Positions 31,284-40,659 of a stretch of 64,000 bases of DNA are shown here, in pieces; within the stretch, counting starts at the first letter, position 1; each line of letters starts with the position of its first letter. The notes under the pieces are model-generated. The model was not told the origin of the DNA. It saw nothing but the letters and a program-made list of their open reading frames with translations, and did no database searches. Position numbers and translations under genes: made by a program. This DNA comes from Shimia sediminis (GTDB taxonomy: Bacteria > Pseudomonadota > Alphaproteobacteria > Rhodobacterales > Rhodobacteraceae), in the NCBI RefSeq assembly GCF_003990645.1, contig NZ_RYZK01000001.1:62001-126000 (forward strand), in the 5' to 3' direction.

Positions 31284-32471
31284 ATGAAGCCCGTTTGGTC
31301 ATTCTTGTTGCGTGTCGTACCGCTTGCCTGTGCAGGCGGGGTGATGGCGTTGTCGAATGCACTCTGGGCAGAAGAGGATCGGCCCCGGCATTTCCGGTTC
31401 TACGGGCACTTTTCGCCGACCATTCTGGGGGTCGATGACGGTGTGGATACCTACGGCAATGCGGCAGACAACTCGAACTCCGGGGGGCGTATCGGGCTGT
31501 GGTTTACCAATCCGGTCGGCCAGAACACTTTGAAGTTCAATCTAGAAGTGGGTCTTGGGGTGCGCCAATCCGCGTCGATCAACCAAATCTACGAACCACC
31601 TCTGATCGATTTTGACTCGCAGACCCTGCGCAAGGCCGAGGTGATCTATGAGACGCCCCGCTGGGGTACGTTTTCGATCGGGCAGGGCAACATGGGATCG
31701 GATGGGGTGGCAGAGTCGGACCTGTCAGGCACGGGCTTGGCCAGCTATGTCGGGATTGCAGACACAGCCGGTGGCTTTCTGTTTCGCACCAAGGCAGGCA
31801 CGCTGTCGTCGGTCAGTATCCGACAGGCCTTTCCAACCTTTGACGGGGGGCGGTCTCAGCGCATTCGCTGGGACAGTCCCGAGATCAAGTTCGGGGTTCT
31901 GGGCAGCCTGAGGTTTGCGGGCTCCATTGGGCAGGAAGATATCGACCGCAACGTCGCCCTGAACGAAGCGCTGCAGGATATGGGGCTGTTCTATCGCAAC
32001 AGCGTTGGACAGTTTGCGCTTGCGGGGAGTGCCGGTTTGTCCGCCGTGGATGATCCCTTGGCGGGGACGGTGCCCCAGGTCGCAGGTTCCTTCAGCCTGT
32101 TGCACCATCCGACCGGTATCAATGGCACCGTGGCGGCGGGATCGCGAGATGGTGCGGGGGAGTACGCCTATTTCAAGCTGGGTGTGAAACGTGATTTCTT
32201 TGGCATTGGCAACTCGGCCTTTGCGCTGGATCTCTACGAGTCCTTTGACACGGTAGGGGCCGGATCGCGCGCCGAGTCCGTGGGCTTTGGTCTTGTTCAG
32301 ACCGTGGATCGTTGGAACACGGATTTCTTCGTCGGATTTCGCAAACATCGCTACTGGGACAGCGGTGCGGTGCGCTACAGGGACGTCGATTCGATCATGT
32401 TCGGAGTGCGCTGGCAATTCCGCCGTCTCGAGCAACATCGCAGCGTTTTTGAGGGATTGTGGGAATCCTGA
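31284..32471 (+). CDS. porin-like outer-membrane protein
   Basis: 395 residues: signal peptide (SFLLRVVPLACAGGVMALSN), then a mature barrel beginning RHFRFYGHFSPTILGVDDG, with repeated beta strands (GTFSIGQGNMGSDG; SIMFGVRWQF) as in trimeric alphaproteobacterial porins. It ends in a helical tail rather than a terminal aromatic, which is atypical. The ATG at 31284 is preferred; the frame is open back into attR. It lies just outside the element. Confidence 0.72.
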   Translation: MKPVWSFLLRVVPLACAGGVMALSNALWAEEDRPRHFRFYGHFSPTILGVDDGVDTYGNAADNSNSGGRIGLWFTNPVGQNTLKFNLEVGLGVRQSASINQIYEPPLIDFDSQTLRKAEVIYETPRWGTFSIGQGNMGSDGVAESDLSGTGLASYVGIADTAGGFLFRTKAGTLSSVSIRQAFPTFDGGRSQRIRWDSPEIKFGVLGSLRFAGSIGQEDIDRNVALNEALQDMGLFYRNSVGQFALAGSAGLSAVDDPLAGTVPQVAGSFSLLHHPTGINGTVAAGSRDGAGEYAYFKLGVKRDFFGIGNSAFALDLYESFDTVGAGSRAESVGFGLVQTVDRWNTDFFVGFRKHRYWDSGAVRYRDVDSIMFGVRWQFRRLEQHRSVFEGLWES

Positions 32472-32600
32472 GCGAAAACCGCGTTTGCGGCGCGAAAAGC
32501 CGCGTTCCGCCCCTTGCACAGCCCGCCGCCTGCCAATAGAAGGGCAAAAATTTTCGCCCGCGCGCGGGGTCCGCGCGCCGTTAACCCATGGGGAACCGAC

Positions 32601-33935
32601 ATGCAGGTCACCGAGACGCTGAACGAAGGTCTGAAGCGCGGCTACGACATCACTGTCACTGCTGCTGAGCTGGACGAGAAAGTGAACGAAAAGCTGGCCG
32701 AGGCGCAGCCGGAAATCGAAATGAAGGGTTTCCGCAAAGGCAAGGTGCCGATGCCGCTGTTGAAGAAGCAGTTTGGCCAGCGTCTCATGGGCGAAGCCAT
32801 GCAGGAAGCCATCGACGGTGCGATGAATAAGCACTTTGAAGACTCGGGCGACAAGCCTGCCTTGCAGCCGAAAATCGAGATGAAGAACGGCGAAGAGTGG
32901 AAAGAGGGCGACGACGTTGAGGTCGCGATGTCCTATGAAGCGCTGCCCGAGATTCCCGAAGTTGAGCTGAAGGGCATCAGCCTGGAAAAGATGGTTGTCA
33001 AAGCGGATGACGCCGCCGTGGACGAAGCCCTGGGCAACCTGGCCGAGACCGCGCAAGACTTTAAGGCCCGCCGCAAGGGCTCCAAGGCCAAAGACGGCGA
33101 CCAGGTCGTCATGGATTTTGTTGGCAAGGTTGACGGCGAAGCCTTTGAAGGTGGGTCCGCAGAAGACTTTCCGCTGGTGCTGGGGTCGAACCAGTTCATT
33201 CCCGGTTTCGAAGAGCAGCTGGTTGGCGTGAAAGCCGAGGAAGAAAAGGAAGTGACCGTTTCTTTCCCCGAAGAGTACCAGGCCGAGCATCTGGCAGGCA
33301 AAGAAGCTGTCTTCACCTGCAACGTGAAAGAAGTGAAAGAGCCGGTTGCGGCCGAGATCAACGACGATCTGGCGCAGAAATTCGGCGCCGAAGATCTGGA
33401 AGGTCTGAAGGCACAGATCAGCGAACGTCTGGAAGCCGAATACGCCGGCGCGGCCCGTGCCGTGATGAAACGCGCGCTGCTGGATGAGCTGGACAAGCTG
33501 GTGTCGTTCGATCTGCCTCCGTCGCTGGTCGAAGCCGAAGCGGGTCAGATTGCGCACCAGCTGTGGCATGACGAGAACCCAGAGGTCGAAGGCCACGATC
33601 ACCCCGAGATCGAAGCCAGCGACGAGCACACCAAGCTGGCCGAACGCCGCGTGCGTCTGGGCCTGTTGCTGGCCGAACTGGGTCAGAAAGCCGAAGTGCA
33701 AGTCTCGGACGCCGAGATGACCCAGGCCATCATGAACCAGGCACGTCAATACCCCGGTCAAGAGCGTGAGTTCTTTGAATTCGTGCAACAGAACGCACAG
33801 ATGCAGCAGCAGCTGCGTGCGCCTCTGTTTGAAGACAAGGTTGTCGACTACATCTTCGAATTGGCAGAAGTGGCCGACAAAGAGGTCTCGAAAGATGACC
33901 TTGAGAAAGCCATCGAAGCGCTCGACGACGAGTAA
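32601..33935 (+). CDS. tig: trigger factor (ribosome-associated chaperone)
   Basis: 444 residues, standard length. The N-terminal ribosome-binding domain has [16 protein letters not shown] (the signature loop). The FKBP-type prolyl isomerase domain (about 150-240) has [17 protein letters not shown] and [13 protein letters not shown]; the helical chaperone domain follows. It folds nascent chains at the exit tunnel. The start at 32601 removes a long unconserved extension. A strong terminator follows. Confidence 0.95.
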   Translation: MQVTETLNEGLKRGYDITVTAAELDEKVNEKLAEAQPEIEMKGFRKGKVPMPLLKKQFGQRLMGEAMQEAIDGAMNKHFEDSGDKPALQPKIEMKNGEEWKEGDDVEVAMSYEALPEIPEVELKGISLEKMVVKADDAAVDEALGNLAETAQDFKARRKGSKAKDGDQVVMDFVGKVDGEAFEGGSAEDFPLVLGSNQFIPGFEEQLVGVKAEEEKEVTVSFPEEYQAEHLAGKEAVFTCNVKEVKEPVAAEINDDLAQKFGAEDLEGLKAQISERLEAEYAGAARAVMKRALLDELDKLVSFDLPPSLVEAEAGQIAHQLWHDENPEVEGHDHPEIEASDEHTKLAERRVRLGLLLAELGQKAEVQVSDAEMTQAIMNQARQYPGQEREFFEFVQQNAQMQQQLRAPLFEDKVVDYIFELAEVADKEVSKDDLEKAIEALDDE

Positions 33936-33960
33936 TTTCGGGTCAGAACAGATTGAAAAG

Positions 33961-33986
33961 GGCCGTCCAGAGGGGCGGCCTTTTTT
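33961..33986 (+). terminator. intrinsic terminator after tig
   Basis: GGCCGTCC pairs with GGGCGGCC (one wobble) around AGAG, followed by six T. Confidence 0.85.
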
Positions 33987-34195
33987 GTTGCGCGTGGCGG
34001 AAAGCCCACAGGCCCAAACCAGCCCGATGCTTCACCTTAGCCTGCTAACAAGCTTTGCAAGCGGGGTTTTTGGTGCCGTCGTGCCTGATTACACGTGCTC
34101 AAACAGGGAGAGGTAAACGCCCTCCAGTGTCCCACACCAAGGGATTTCGTCAGGATGTGATACTGTGCCGACATTTCATCGTGATGGAGGCAGTG

Positions 34196-34882
34196 ATGAG
34201 CAAGAAGCTATTGGCCGAGTTCTTTGGAACGTTCTGGTTGGTTTTTGGAGGCTGTGGCAGCGCCGTTCTGGCCGCCGGTGTGGCGGATGTGGGCATAGGA
34301 TGGCTGGGGGTCAGTCTGGCCTTTGGTCTCACGGTTTTGACCATGGCTTATACGGTCGGGCATATTTCCGGTGGGCATTTTAACCCGGCTGTGACCTTGG
34401 GTCTGGTGCTTGGCGGGCGACATGACGCCAAAGAGATGGTGCCCTACTGGGTCGCACAGGTGCTTGGCGCCATTGCAGCAGCGGTCGTGCTTTATGTCAT
34501 CGTCATGGGGCAGTCCGGGGCGACGGGCGTGGGTGGTTTTGCCTCGAACGGCTACGGCGAGGCGTCTCCACAGGGCTATTCCATGATGGCCGGGCTGGTG
34601 ACCGAAGTTGTGCTGACGGCCTTTTTCTTGATCATCATCCTCGGAGCAACCTCGAGCGGCGCGCCGGCGGGTTTTGCGCCCATCGCAATCGGTCTGGGGC
34701 TGACGCTGATCCACCTGATCTCGATCCCGGTCACCAACACTTCCGTGAACCCGGCAAGATCGACAGGTGTTGCGTTGTTTGCCGATGGCCCGGCTCTGGG
34801 ACAGCTATGGTTGTTCTGGGTCGCGCCGCTGATCGGGGCCGCGCTGGGTGCGATGATCTGGAAGATGATGTCCGACGACTAG
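34196..34882 (+). CDS. aqpZ: aquaporin Z
   Basis: 228 residues with six membrane spans and two half-helices carrying HFNPAV and SVNPAR. The selectivity filter of water-specific channels is supported by the conserved H in the [14 protein letters not shown] segment and the R after the second NPA. It moves water across the inner membrane. GGAGG sits six bases before the ATG. A perfect terminator palindrome follows at 34901. Confidence 0.95.
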   Translation: MSKKLLAEFFGTFWLVFGGCGSAVLAAGVADVGIGWLGVSLAFGLTVLTMAYTVGHISGGHFNPAVTLGLVLGGRHDAKEMVPYWVAQVLGAIAAAVVLYVIVMGQSGATGVGGFASNGYGEASPQGYSMMAGLVTEVVLTAFFLIIILGATSSGAPAGFAPIAIGLGLTLIHLISIPVTNTSVNPARSTGVALFADGPALGQLWLFWVAPLIGAALGAMIWKMMSDD

Positions 34883-34900
34883 GCGGTATCAGATCGGAAC

Positions 34901-34927
34901 AAAGGGCCGTGACGTCACGGCCCTTTT
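34901..34927 (+). terminator. intrinsic terminator after aqpZ
   Basis: AAAGGGCCGTGAC is followed by its exact complement, with TTTTCTTTT after it. Confidence 0.8.
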
Positions 34928-34980
34928 CTTTTGCAAAGCCAAATGGCGTGGCTAGGCTGAGCCAAAAAGGGGAGCACGCC

Positions 34981-35397
34981 ATGAACCATACGGCCTTTGA
35001 CAAACAACGATTTGAGGCGTTTGCCAGTCTTGACCGGCCCGGTCCCATTCACATGCTGAACCTTGTGAGGCTGCGCGAGAATGCCGCCTACGAAGACGGG
35101 CGTATCGCAACCGGGGCCAACGCCTATGCAGCCTATGGGCGCGAAACAGCGCCGATTTTTCAACGTCTTGGGGGACGGATCGTCTGGCGTGGCCAGATGG
35201 AGATGATGCTGATTGGGCCGGAAGAAAAGCAATGGGATCTGTGCTTTATTGCTGAATACCCGGACGTGCAGGCCTTCCTGGCCATGATCCGTGATCCTGA
35301 GTATCGCAAAGCGATGGTGCACCGGCAGGCCGCCGTCGAAGACAGCCGGTTGATCCGGATGGAGCCACAGGATGTTGGCGCAAACTTTGGCGATTAG
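34981..35397 (+). CDS. DUF1330 family protein
   Basis: 138 residues. The DUF1330 ferredoxin-like fold is indicated by PIHMLNLVRLRENAAYEDG, then AYAAYGRETAPIFQRLGGRI and the strand WDLCFIAEYPDVQAFLAMI near residue 95. Family members bind or modify small molecules, role unknown. It is monocistronic, followed by a terminator shared with rplI. Confidence 0.82.
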   Translation: MNHTAFDKQRFEAFASLDRPGPIHMLNLVRLRENAAYEDGRIATGANAYAAYGRETAPIFQRLGGRIVWRGQMEMMLIGPEEKQWDLCFIAEYPDVQAFLAMIRDPEYRKAMVHRQAAVEDSRLIRMEPQDVGANFGD

Positions 35398-35433
35398 TCC
35401 GCGCCGGTGAGGTGCCAGCTGCGGTGAAACAAA

Positions 35434-35466
35434 AAAACCGGCGCTCAGGGGCGCCGGTTTTCTTTT
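35434..35466. terminator. bidirectional terminator between the DUF1330 gene and rplI
   Basis: AAAACCGGCGC pairs with GCGCCGGTTTT, with T-runs on both strands, between convergent genes. Confidence 0.85.
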
Positions 35467-35486
35467 TCATCAGGTAGAGGTCAGGA

Positions 35487-36113
35487 TTACTCCTTAACTT
35501 CTTCCTCTTGCGCAGGGGCGTCATCGTCCGATCCGATCAGGTCGTCGTCGTCCGAAGCGGCAGCGCCGATATCGTCGAACAGTTCGGCGATTTCAAACTC
35601 TGCTTCGGCTTCGGCTTCGGCGGCCAGTTCCTGGATCGATTTGCCCGAGGCTTGCAGTTCGGCTTCTTCTGCCGAGCGAGCCACGTTCAGCTGGATCGTG
35701 ATGTCGACCTCGGGGTGCAGGATCACGTGCACATCGTGCAGACCCAGGTCCTTGATCGGCTGTGCCAGTGCAACCTGTTTCTTGTCGACCGAGAACCCAC
35801 CGTCGGTGGCAGCCTCTGCGGCGTCACGCGGGGTGACCGAGCCATACAGAGCACCGGCGTCCGATGCCGAGCGAATCACGATGAACTGTTGACCGGCGAG
35901 ACGTTCGCCCAGTTCTTCGGCTTCTTTCTTGGTTTCCAGGTTGCGGGCTTCGAGCTGAGCTTTCTGTGCTTCGAAAGAGGCCACGTTGGCGTCCGAAGCG
36001 GTCAGAGCTTTGCCCTGAGGCAGCAGGAAGTTGCGTGCGTAACCGGGTTTGACGTCAACAACGTCACCCATTTGGCCCAGTTTGGCCACGCGTTCGAGAA
36101 GGATTACTTGCAT
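35487..36113 (-). CDS. rplI: 50S ribosomal protein bL9
   Basis: 208 residues. The bL9 signature [21 protein letters not shown] is at residues 16-36, with the long connecting helix and C-terminal domain following. The last 40 residues are acidic, an extension often seen in alphaproteobacteria. Third gene of the rpsF-rpsR-rplI operon, ten bases after rpsR. Confidence 0.97.
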   Translation of the reverse strand: MQVILLERVAKLGQMGDVVDVKPGYARNFLLPQGKALTASDANVASFEAQKAQLEARNLETKKEAEELGERLAGQQFIVIRSASDAGALYGSVTPRDAAEAATDGGFSVDKKQVALAQPIKDLGLHDVHVILHPEVDITIQLNVARSAEEAELQASGKSIQELAAEAEAEAEFEIAELFDDIGAAASDDDDLIGSDDDAPAQEEEVKE

Positions 36114-36123
36114 GATGCTCTCC

Positions 36124-36351
36124 TTACTTCACGGCGTAGGGCAGAAGGGCGAGGAAGCGGGCGCGTTTGATAGCACGGGCCAGTTCACGCTGCTTCTTGG
36201 CCGAAACGGCGGTGATACGCGACGGCACGATCTTGCCACGCTCAGAGATGTAGCGTTGCAGCAGTTTCGTGTCTTTGTAGTCGATCTTGGGTGCGTTGTC
36301 GCCCGAGAAGGGGCAGACTTTGCGACGACGGAAAAATGGTTTTGCAGCCAT
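36124..36351 (-). CDS. rpsR: 30S ribosomal protein bS18
   Basis: 75 residues, exact family length, with [12 protein letters not shown] and [17 protein letters not shown]. It pairs with bS6 in the platform of the small subunit, which explains its place between rpsF and rplI. Confidence 0.97.
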
Positions 36352-36378
36352 AACTTAGTGTCCTTTCTTCAAGCTAGA

Positions 36379-36732
36379 TCAGCGGCGCTCGCGACGGGTG
36401 TCGCGTTCGTCACGTTTCTGCATTTGGATCGAGGGACCCTCGGCGTGCTCGTCGACCTTGATGGTCAGAACGCGCATCACGTCATCATGCAGGCGCATCA
36501 GGCGTTCCATTTCCTGTACGGCCGTTGCCGGAGCATCGGTGCGCAGGAAGGCATAGTGGCCTTTGCGGTTTTTGTTGATCTTGTAGGCCATCGTCTTGAC
36601 GCCCCAGTATTCGCTGTTGAGGACGTTGCCGCCATTGTCTGCGAGGACTGTGCTAAAGTGTTCGACGAGGCTTTCGGCTTGCGCGTTGGACAGGTCCTGG
36701 CGCGAGATGAATACATGCTCATAGAGGGGCAT
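36379..36732 (-). CDS. rpsF: 30S ribosomal protein bS6
   Basis: 117 residues starting MPLYEHVFISRQDLSNAQ; the segment GVKTMAYKINKNRKGHYAFL is the bS6 core. GGAG precedes the ATG at 36732; the open frame extends much further but is not conserved. First gene of the ribosomal operon. Confidence 0.96.
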   Translation of the reverse strand: MPLYEHVFISRQDLSNAQAESLVEHFSTVLADNGGNVLNSEYWGVKTMAYKINKNRKGHYAFLRTDAPATAVQEMERLMRLHDDVMRVLTIKVDEHAEGPSIQMQKRDERDTRRERR

Positions 36733-36994
36733 GTGTGCTCCATTCATTTTCAGGCGCATTTCAAAGAGCGGGGCGTCACACCTTTCGCGCCCCACCCACG
36801 AGAGACTGCGCGGTTCAGATTCATTGCGAAAGGATGGCGCTGTATAGCCGAATTGCAGGCTGTTGCAAGCCCTTGTTTTGCGGGTTTCAGAGCATTCGAA
36901 CCGCACCATCGCCGTATTACCCAACTGCTGCCCCAATCCTGCCCCAATTCCCGGAAAAACTAACTAAAGCTAGAGCTATTTTGGGAGACAGGCC

Positions 36995-37486
36995 ATGGCC
37001 GTCGCAAAGTCCATGACAATCACCGCAGATCACACCGCGCATGGGTTCGCCCGCGGTCATTCGGTTCCGGTGCGCGCCGCCTCGGTGTTCTTTGGCTTTG
37101 CGTTTATCTGGGCCGGAGCAGGTCTGTGGCTGATGCCGGGACCAGAGCTTGACCCGTCGATCCTGTTGGCCAAGATGTTCATCTCGATCCTCTTGGTGAC
37201 CGCGGGTGTTGGGATGACCCAGATCGCCACGGAAAAACCAAGCAGCGAGTTGCATTTCGATTCCCGTCACCGTCAGGTTCATATGGTTGAAAGCCTGCCG
37301 CGCGGGCGCAGCCACGTGGTCAAGACCATCAACTACGAAGATATCGCCCGTGTTGATGTGACCGACGCCGAACTGGTGATGCTGAACGATGCTGGCAAGA
37401 TTTTGGTCGAGCTACCGCTGGATGGCCCGCATGCGCGTCTGGATGCAATTGCTCATCTGCGCAGCCAATCCTTGATGACGGGCTGA
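36995..37486 (+). CDS. small membrane protein of unknown function
   Basis: 163 residues with two membrane spans (ASVFFGFAFIWAGAGLWLMP; LLAKMFISILLVTAGVGM) and a cytoplasmic C-terminal domain (RQVHMVESLPRGRSHVVKTI, then DVTDAELVMLND) that looks like a small beta sandwich. GGGAGACAGGCC precedes the ATG. Family not recognised; it is divergent from rpsF. Confidence 0.75.
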   Translation: MAVAKSMTITADHTAHGFARGHSVPVRAASVFFGFAFIWAGAGLWLMPGPELDPSILLAKMFISILLVTAGVGMTQIATEKPSSELHFDSRHRQVHMVESLPRGRSHVVKTINYEDIARVDVTDAELVMLNDAGKILVELPLDGPHARLDAIAHLRSQSLMTG

Positions 37487-37573
37487 TCACGGGTTTTCAC
37501 AGTTTTTCACTGTTCGAAATTTCACAGTCTTTGTGGGTTTCTATGCAGTTGCTGCGCGTCCGTGCAGCACAAT

Positions 37574-37599
37574 ATTGGAACGGCATATTTTGTTCCAAT
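37574..37599. promoter_or_regulatory. inverted repeat in the yceI leader
   Basis: ATTGGAAC and GTTCCAAT are separated by ten AT-rich bases, ending 12 bases before the yceI ATG. Upstream, TTTCACAGT-like units recur three times between 37494 and 37528. Either could be a regulatory site. Confidence 0.35.
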
Positions 37600-37611
37600 G
37601 GAGAGACTTAG

Positions 37612-38184
37612 ATGAAAACTGCACTCCTGGCTGCTGGCCTGGCCACTGTCGTCACCGCCGCATCTGCCGCGCCTGAAAAATACCTGCTGGACCCGTCGCA
37701 CAGCCAGATCGTATTCTCTTACAACCACCTTGGGTATTCGACCAATTGGGGCATGTTCTCGGGCTTTGAAGGCGAGATCATGTTCGATCAGGAAGATCCG
37801 TCCGCGTCATCGGTGCAGGTCTCCATGCCTGTCATGTCGATGATCACCGGCTGGGAAGAACGGTTCCAGCATTTCATGGCTGATGACTTTTTTGGCGCGA
37901 CCGAGGCGGATGTGGTGACATTCACTTCGACCGGGATTGAAATGACCGGCGAAAACACAGCGAAAATCACCGGTGATCTGTCGATGAACGGCCACACCAA
38001 GTCGGTGGAGCTGGACGCGGTTCTCAATCAGGCCGGAAATCACCCGATGGCGGGCAAGCCCTGGGCCGGCTTCTCGGCGACCACAACCCTGCTGCGCAGC
38101 GACTATGGCGTGGATCAGTTCGCACCCTTCGTCAGCAACGAAGTGGACGTGATGATCTCGATTGAGGCGATGAAGGCAGAGTAA
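37612..38184 (+). CDS. YceI-family periplasmic protein
   Basis: 190 residues: signal peptide (KTALLAAGLATVVTAASAA) and a YceI lipocalin-like barrel with YLLDPSHSQIVFSYNHLGYS and, at the end, DYGVDQFAPFVSNEVDVMIS. The family binds isoprenoid-type lipids such as quinone precursors. It converges on a gene that also encodes a YceI domain, fused to cytochrome b561. Confidence 0.92.
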   Translation: MKTALLAAGLATVVTAASAAPEKYLLDPSHSQIVFSYNHLGYSTNWGMFSGFEGEIMFDQEDPSASSVQVSMPVMSMITGWEERFQHFMADDFFGATEADVVTFTSTGIEMTGENTAKITGDLSMNGHTKSVELDAVLNQAGNHPMAGKPWAGFSATTTLLRSDYGVDQFAPFVSNEVDVMISIEAMKAE

Positions 38185-38210
38185 CGGGCTTTCACGATAG
38201 TACGAAAAAA

Positions 38211-38243
38211 AAGGCCGCCAGAGAGGATCTGGCGGCCTTTTTT
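38211..38243. terminator. bidirectional terminator between the two yceI-type genes
   Basis: AAGGCCGCCAG pairs with CTGGCGGCCTT, flanked by A and T runs. Confidence 0.85.
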
Positions 38244-38323
38244 GCTGGCGGGTAAGAGTGCGGCCCTGCTTGGCGCCAATGTTCGAAGCGCCCCGGAGTG
38301 CTTTCCAAAACATGAATTGGGGG

Positions 38324-39529
38324 TCAGCTGCCTTGGGCGCGGGTGGCAGTCAGGGCCACGGTGACCGTCACGGCAAACCCCAGAGAGCTTTCATCCGGCA
38401 TCGAGGCACCAACAGCAAAATCGCGGCGATCGAGGGTGGTTTGCCCGGTCATTTGCGCCTGATTGTCGTTAAGGCTGAGGGTAAAGGGCAGATCCAGAGG
38501 CACAGTGCTCTCCTTGAGGGTCAGCGTGCCAGAGGCCACATAGCCCTCGTCCGCAGGCAGGATATCGGCCTTGAACGTGGCGGTTGGGAAATTGGTCGCG
38601 TCAAAGAAATCGGCCCCCAGCGCCTGTTTGGTGACCGATCCCAGGGTGAGTGATCCGATGGCGATGGTCACTTCGACAGAGCCGTGCTTGCCGTCAGGGG
38701 CGGTCTCATCAAAGACAATGGCGGCTTGCCAGTCGGCAAAGTGGCCGGTGACGTCGGATCCGAACTGGCGTACGCCGATGGCAAGTTCCCCCGAGGTGAC
38801 CTGCCAATCCGTGGGCACAGCGGCAAGAGTGTCGGTGGCCGAGGGGGCATGATGCCCGGAGAACAGACCGGCATAGGTGCCAGTCCCCAGAACAGAAACC
38901 CAGATCATCAGCGCGGCAACAAGCGGTCTGAGGCTGCGTTGTTCCGCAGGTGGGGTTGGCGCGCTGTGTGGGCCGGGCAGCATGCGTTGCAGGGTCTGGT
39001 CGCGGTCGATGACAAAGTGCTTCAGGGCACCTCCGACATGGGCCAGGATCGCCCCGGCCAGCACCAGCATGAACAGATAGTGCAGCGTCGAGGTAAGCGC
39101 GGCCAGCGCCTCGGATTTGGGCACGAAGGGCAGGGATTGACCAAAGGGCCAGAGAATCGGAGCAAACCCCGTGGTGGCCGCGTGGTGAACCCACCCCGTC
39201 AGGGGAACCAGAACCATCGAGCCATAGAGCAACCAGTGTGCAGTGTGTGCGGCCAGCGCCTCTAACCGGTGTTCGGCGTTCAACAGGGCGGGGCGGATTT
39301 GGCTCAGACTCCAGAAAATGCGCAAAAGCCCAAGGAAAAAGGCCGAGATGCCCACGGTTTTGTGCAAAGAAAACAGCCAGGCTTTTTGGGCGATCTCTTC
39401 CCCTGTTCCCATCGGTGCCTGCTGGGCGACGTATCCAAGTGGCAGGGCGCTCAGGATCAGAAGAGCCGTGAGCCAGTGAAAGGTTTTTGTAACGCTGCCG
39501 TAGGCGCGGTCTGTGTTGATGGCGGGCAT
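38324..39529 (-). CDS. cytochrome b561-YceI fusion protein
   Basis: 401 residues. The first 190 are a di-haem cytochrome b561-type membrane domain: KTFHWLTALLILSALPLGYV gives a haem histidine, with others in FSLHKTVGIS, AAHTAHWLLYG and TLHYLFM...AHVGGALKHF. A linker and a membrane helix (LVAALMIWVSVLGTGTYAGL) lead to a periplasmic YceI domain (about 240-400). It may pass electrons to or from a quinone-like ligand held by YceI. GGAGACCCCA precedes the ATG. Confidence 0.88.
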   Translation of the reverse strand: MPAINTDRAYGSVTKTFHWLTALLILSALPLGYVAQQAPMGTGEEIAQKAWLFSLHKTVGISAFFLGLLRIFWSLSQIRPALLNAEHRLEALAAHTAHWLLYGSMVLVPLTGWVHHAATTGFAPILWPFGQSLPFVPKSEALAALTSTLHYLFMLVLAGAILAHVGGALKHFVIDRDQTLQRMLPGPHSAPTPPAEQRSLRPLVAALMIWVSVLGTGTYAGLFSGHHAPSATDTLAAVPTDWQVTSGELAIGVRQFGSDVTGHFADWQAAIVFDETAPDGKHGSVEVTIAIGSLTLGSVTKQALGADFFDATNFPTATFKADILPADEGYVASGTLTLKESTVPLDLPFTLSLNDNQAQMTGQTTLDRRDFAVGASMPDESSLGFAVTVTVALTATRAQGS

Positions 39530-39689
39530 TGGGGTCTCCGGGGCCAGATCTTTGCCACTAGATAGGCTGAAAGCCTGCCCGCCAAAACGGTTTTGCGCGC
39601 ACAAGGCTTGTTTGTCTGTGCGCAAGGCCGTTGCACCGGCGGGTTGAGCAGGGTATTCCGGCTGAAACACTTGAAACATAGGGGGCAGC

Positions 39690-40631
39690 ATGAGCCGCGC
39701 ATTCGTTTTTCCCGGTCAGGGCGCACAAACCATCGGAATGGGTAAAGCGCTTGCAGACGCTTATCCCGAGGCCAAGGCGGTCTTTGACGAAGTGGATGAG
39801 GCGCTGGGAGAAAGCCTGAGCGCGTTGATCTGGGAGGGCGAGCAGGATCAGCTGACGCTCACGCAGAATGCCCAACCTGCGCTGATGGCGACATCTCTGG
39901 CGGCCATGAAGGCTCTGGAGGCCGAGGGGGTGACCATCGAAGCCGCGTCTTACGTGGCCGGGCACTCATTGGGAGAGTACTCGGCGTTGGCCGCAGCCGG
40001 GGCAATCAGCATTTCTGATACCGCGCGCCTGTTGCGGACACGGGGCGAAGCCATGCAGGCCGCCGTTCCGGTAGGGGTTGGCGCGATGGCGGCTCTTCTG
40101 GGGCTGGATTTCGAGACTGCGCGCAACGTGGCGGCAGCGGCGGCCGTAGGCGAGATCTGCCAGGCCGCCAACGACAATGATCCGGGCCAGGTAGTGGTGT
40201 CGGGCCACAAGGGGGCCGTGGAGCGTGCCGTGGAGCTGGCCAAAGAGCAGGGTGCCAAGCGGGCGGTTCTGTTGCCGGTCAGCGCGCCTTTCCATTGCGC
40301 GCTGATGAAGCCCGCCGCCGAAGCCATGGCCGAGGCACTCAGTGGCGTGGACATGGAAGCGCCAAAGGTGCCGGTGGTGGCCAATGTGATTGCCGAGCCT
40401 GTGAATACCTCGGCGACGATCCGCGCCCTGTTGGTTGATCAGGTCACCGGCTCGGTGCGCTGGCGCGAATCGGTGATGTGGATGGCGCAGAACGGTGTGA
40501 CCGAAGCCTGGGAAATTGGCGCAGGCAAAGCACTGTCCGGCATGATCCGCCGCATCGACCGTTCGATCGCCTGCAAGGCCGTCGGCACGCCGGACGATGT
40601 AAAGGCGGCGGCAGAGAGTTTGAACGGCTGA
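39690..40631 (+). CDS. fabD: malonyl-CoA-acyl carrier protein transacylase
   Basis: FabD loads malonate onto ACP. The 313 residues carry the nucleophile elbow AGHSLGEYSALAA (Ser about 92), PGQGAQTIGMG at the start and the catalytic histidine in VSAPFHCALMKPA. First of the fab genes, with fabG 28 bases downstream. Confidence 0.95.
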   Translation: MSRAFVFPGQGAQTIGMGKALADAYPEAKAVFDEVDEALGESLSALIWEGEQDQLTLTQNAQPALMATSLAAMKALEAEGVTIEAASYVAGHSLGEYSALAAAGAISISDTARLLRTRGEAMQAAVPVGVGAMAALLGLDFETARNVAAAAAVGEICQAANDNDPGQVVVSGHKGAVERAVELAKEQGAKRAVLLPVSAPFHCALMKPAAEAMAEALSGVDMEAPKVPVVANVIAEPVNTSATIRALLVDQVTGSVRWRESVMWMAQNGVTEAWEIGAGKALSGMIRRIDRSIACKAVGTPDDVKAAAESLNG

Positions 40632-40659
40632 GGCCGGAGCGGAAAACAAGGATAGAGAG

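Noticed and set aside
31725-33788. 687-codon minus-strand frame opposite the porin and tig
   Set aside because: Composition (F, H, L rich) is typical of a reverse-complement shadow; tig is unambiguous.
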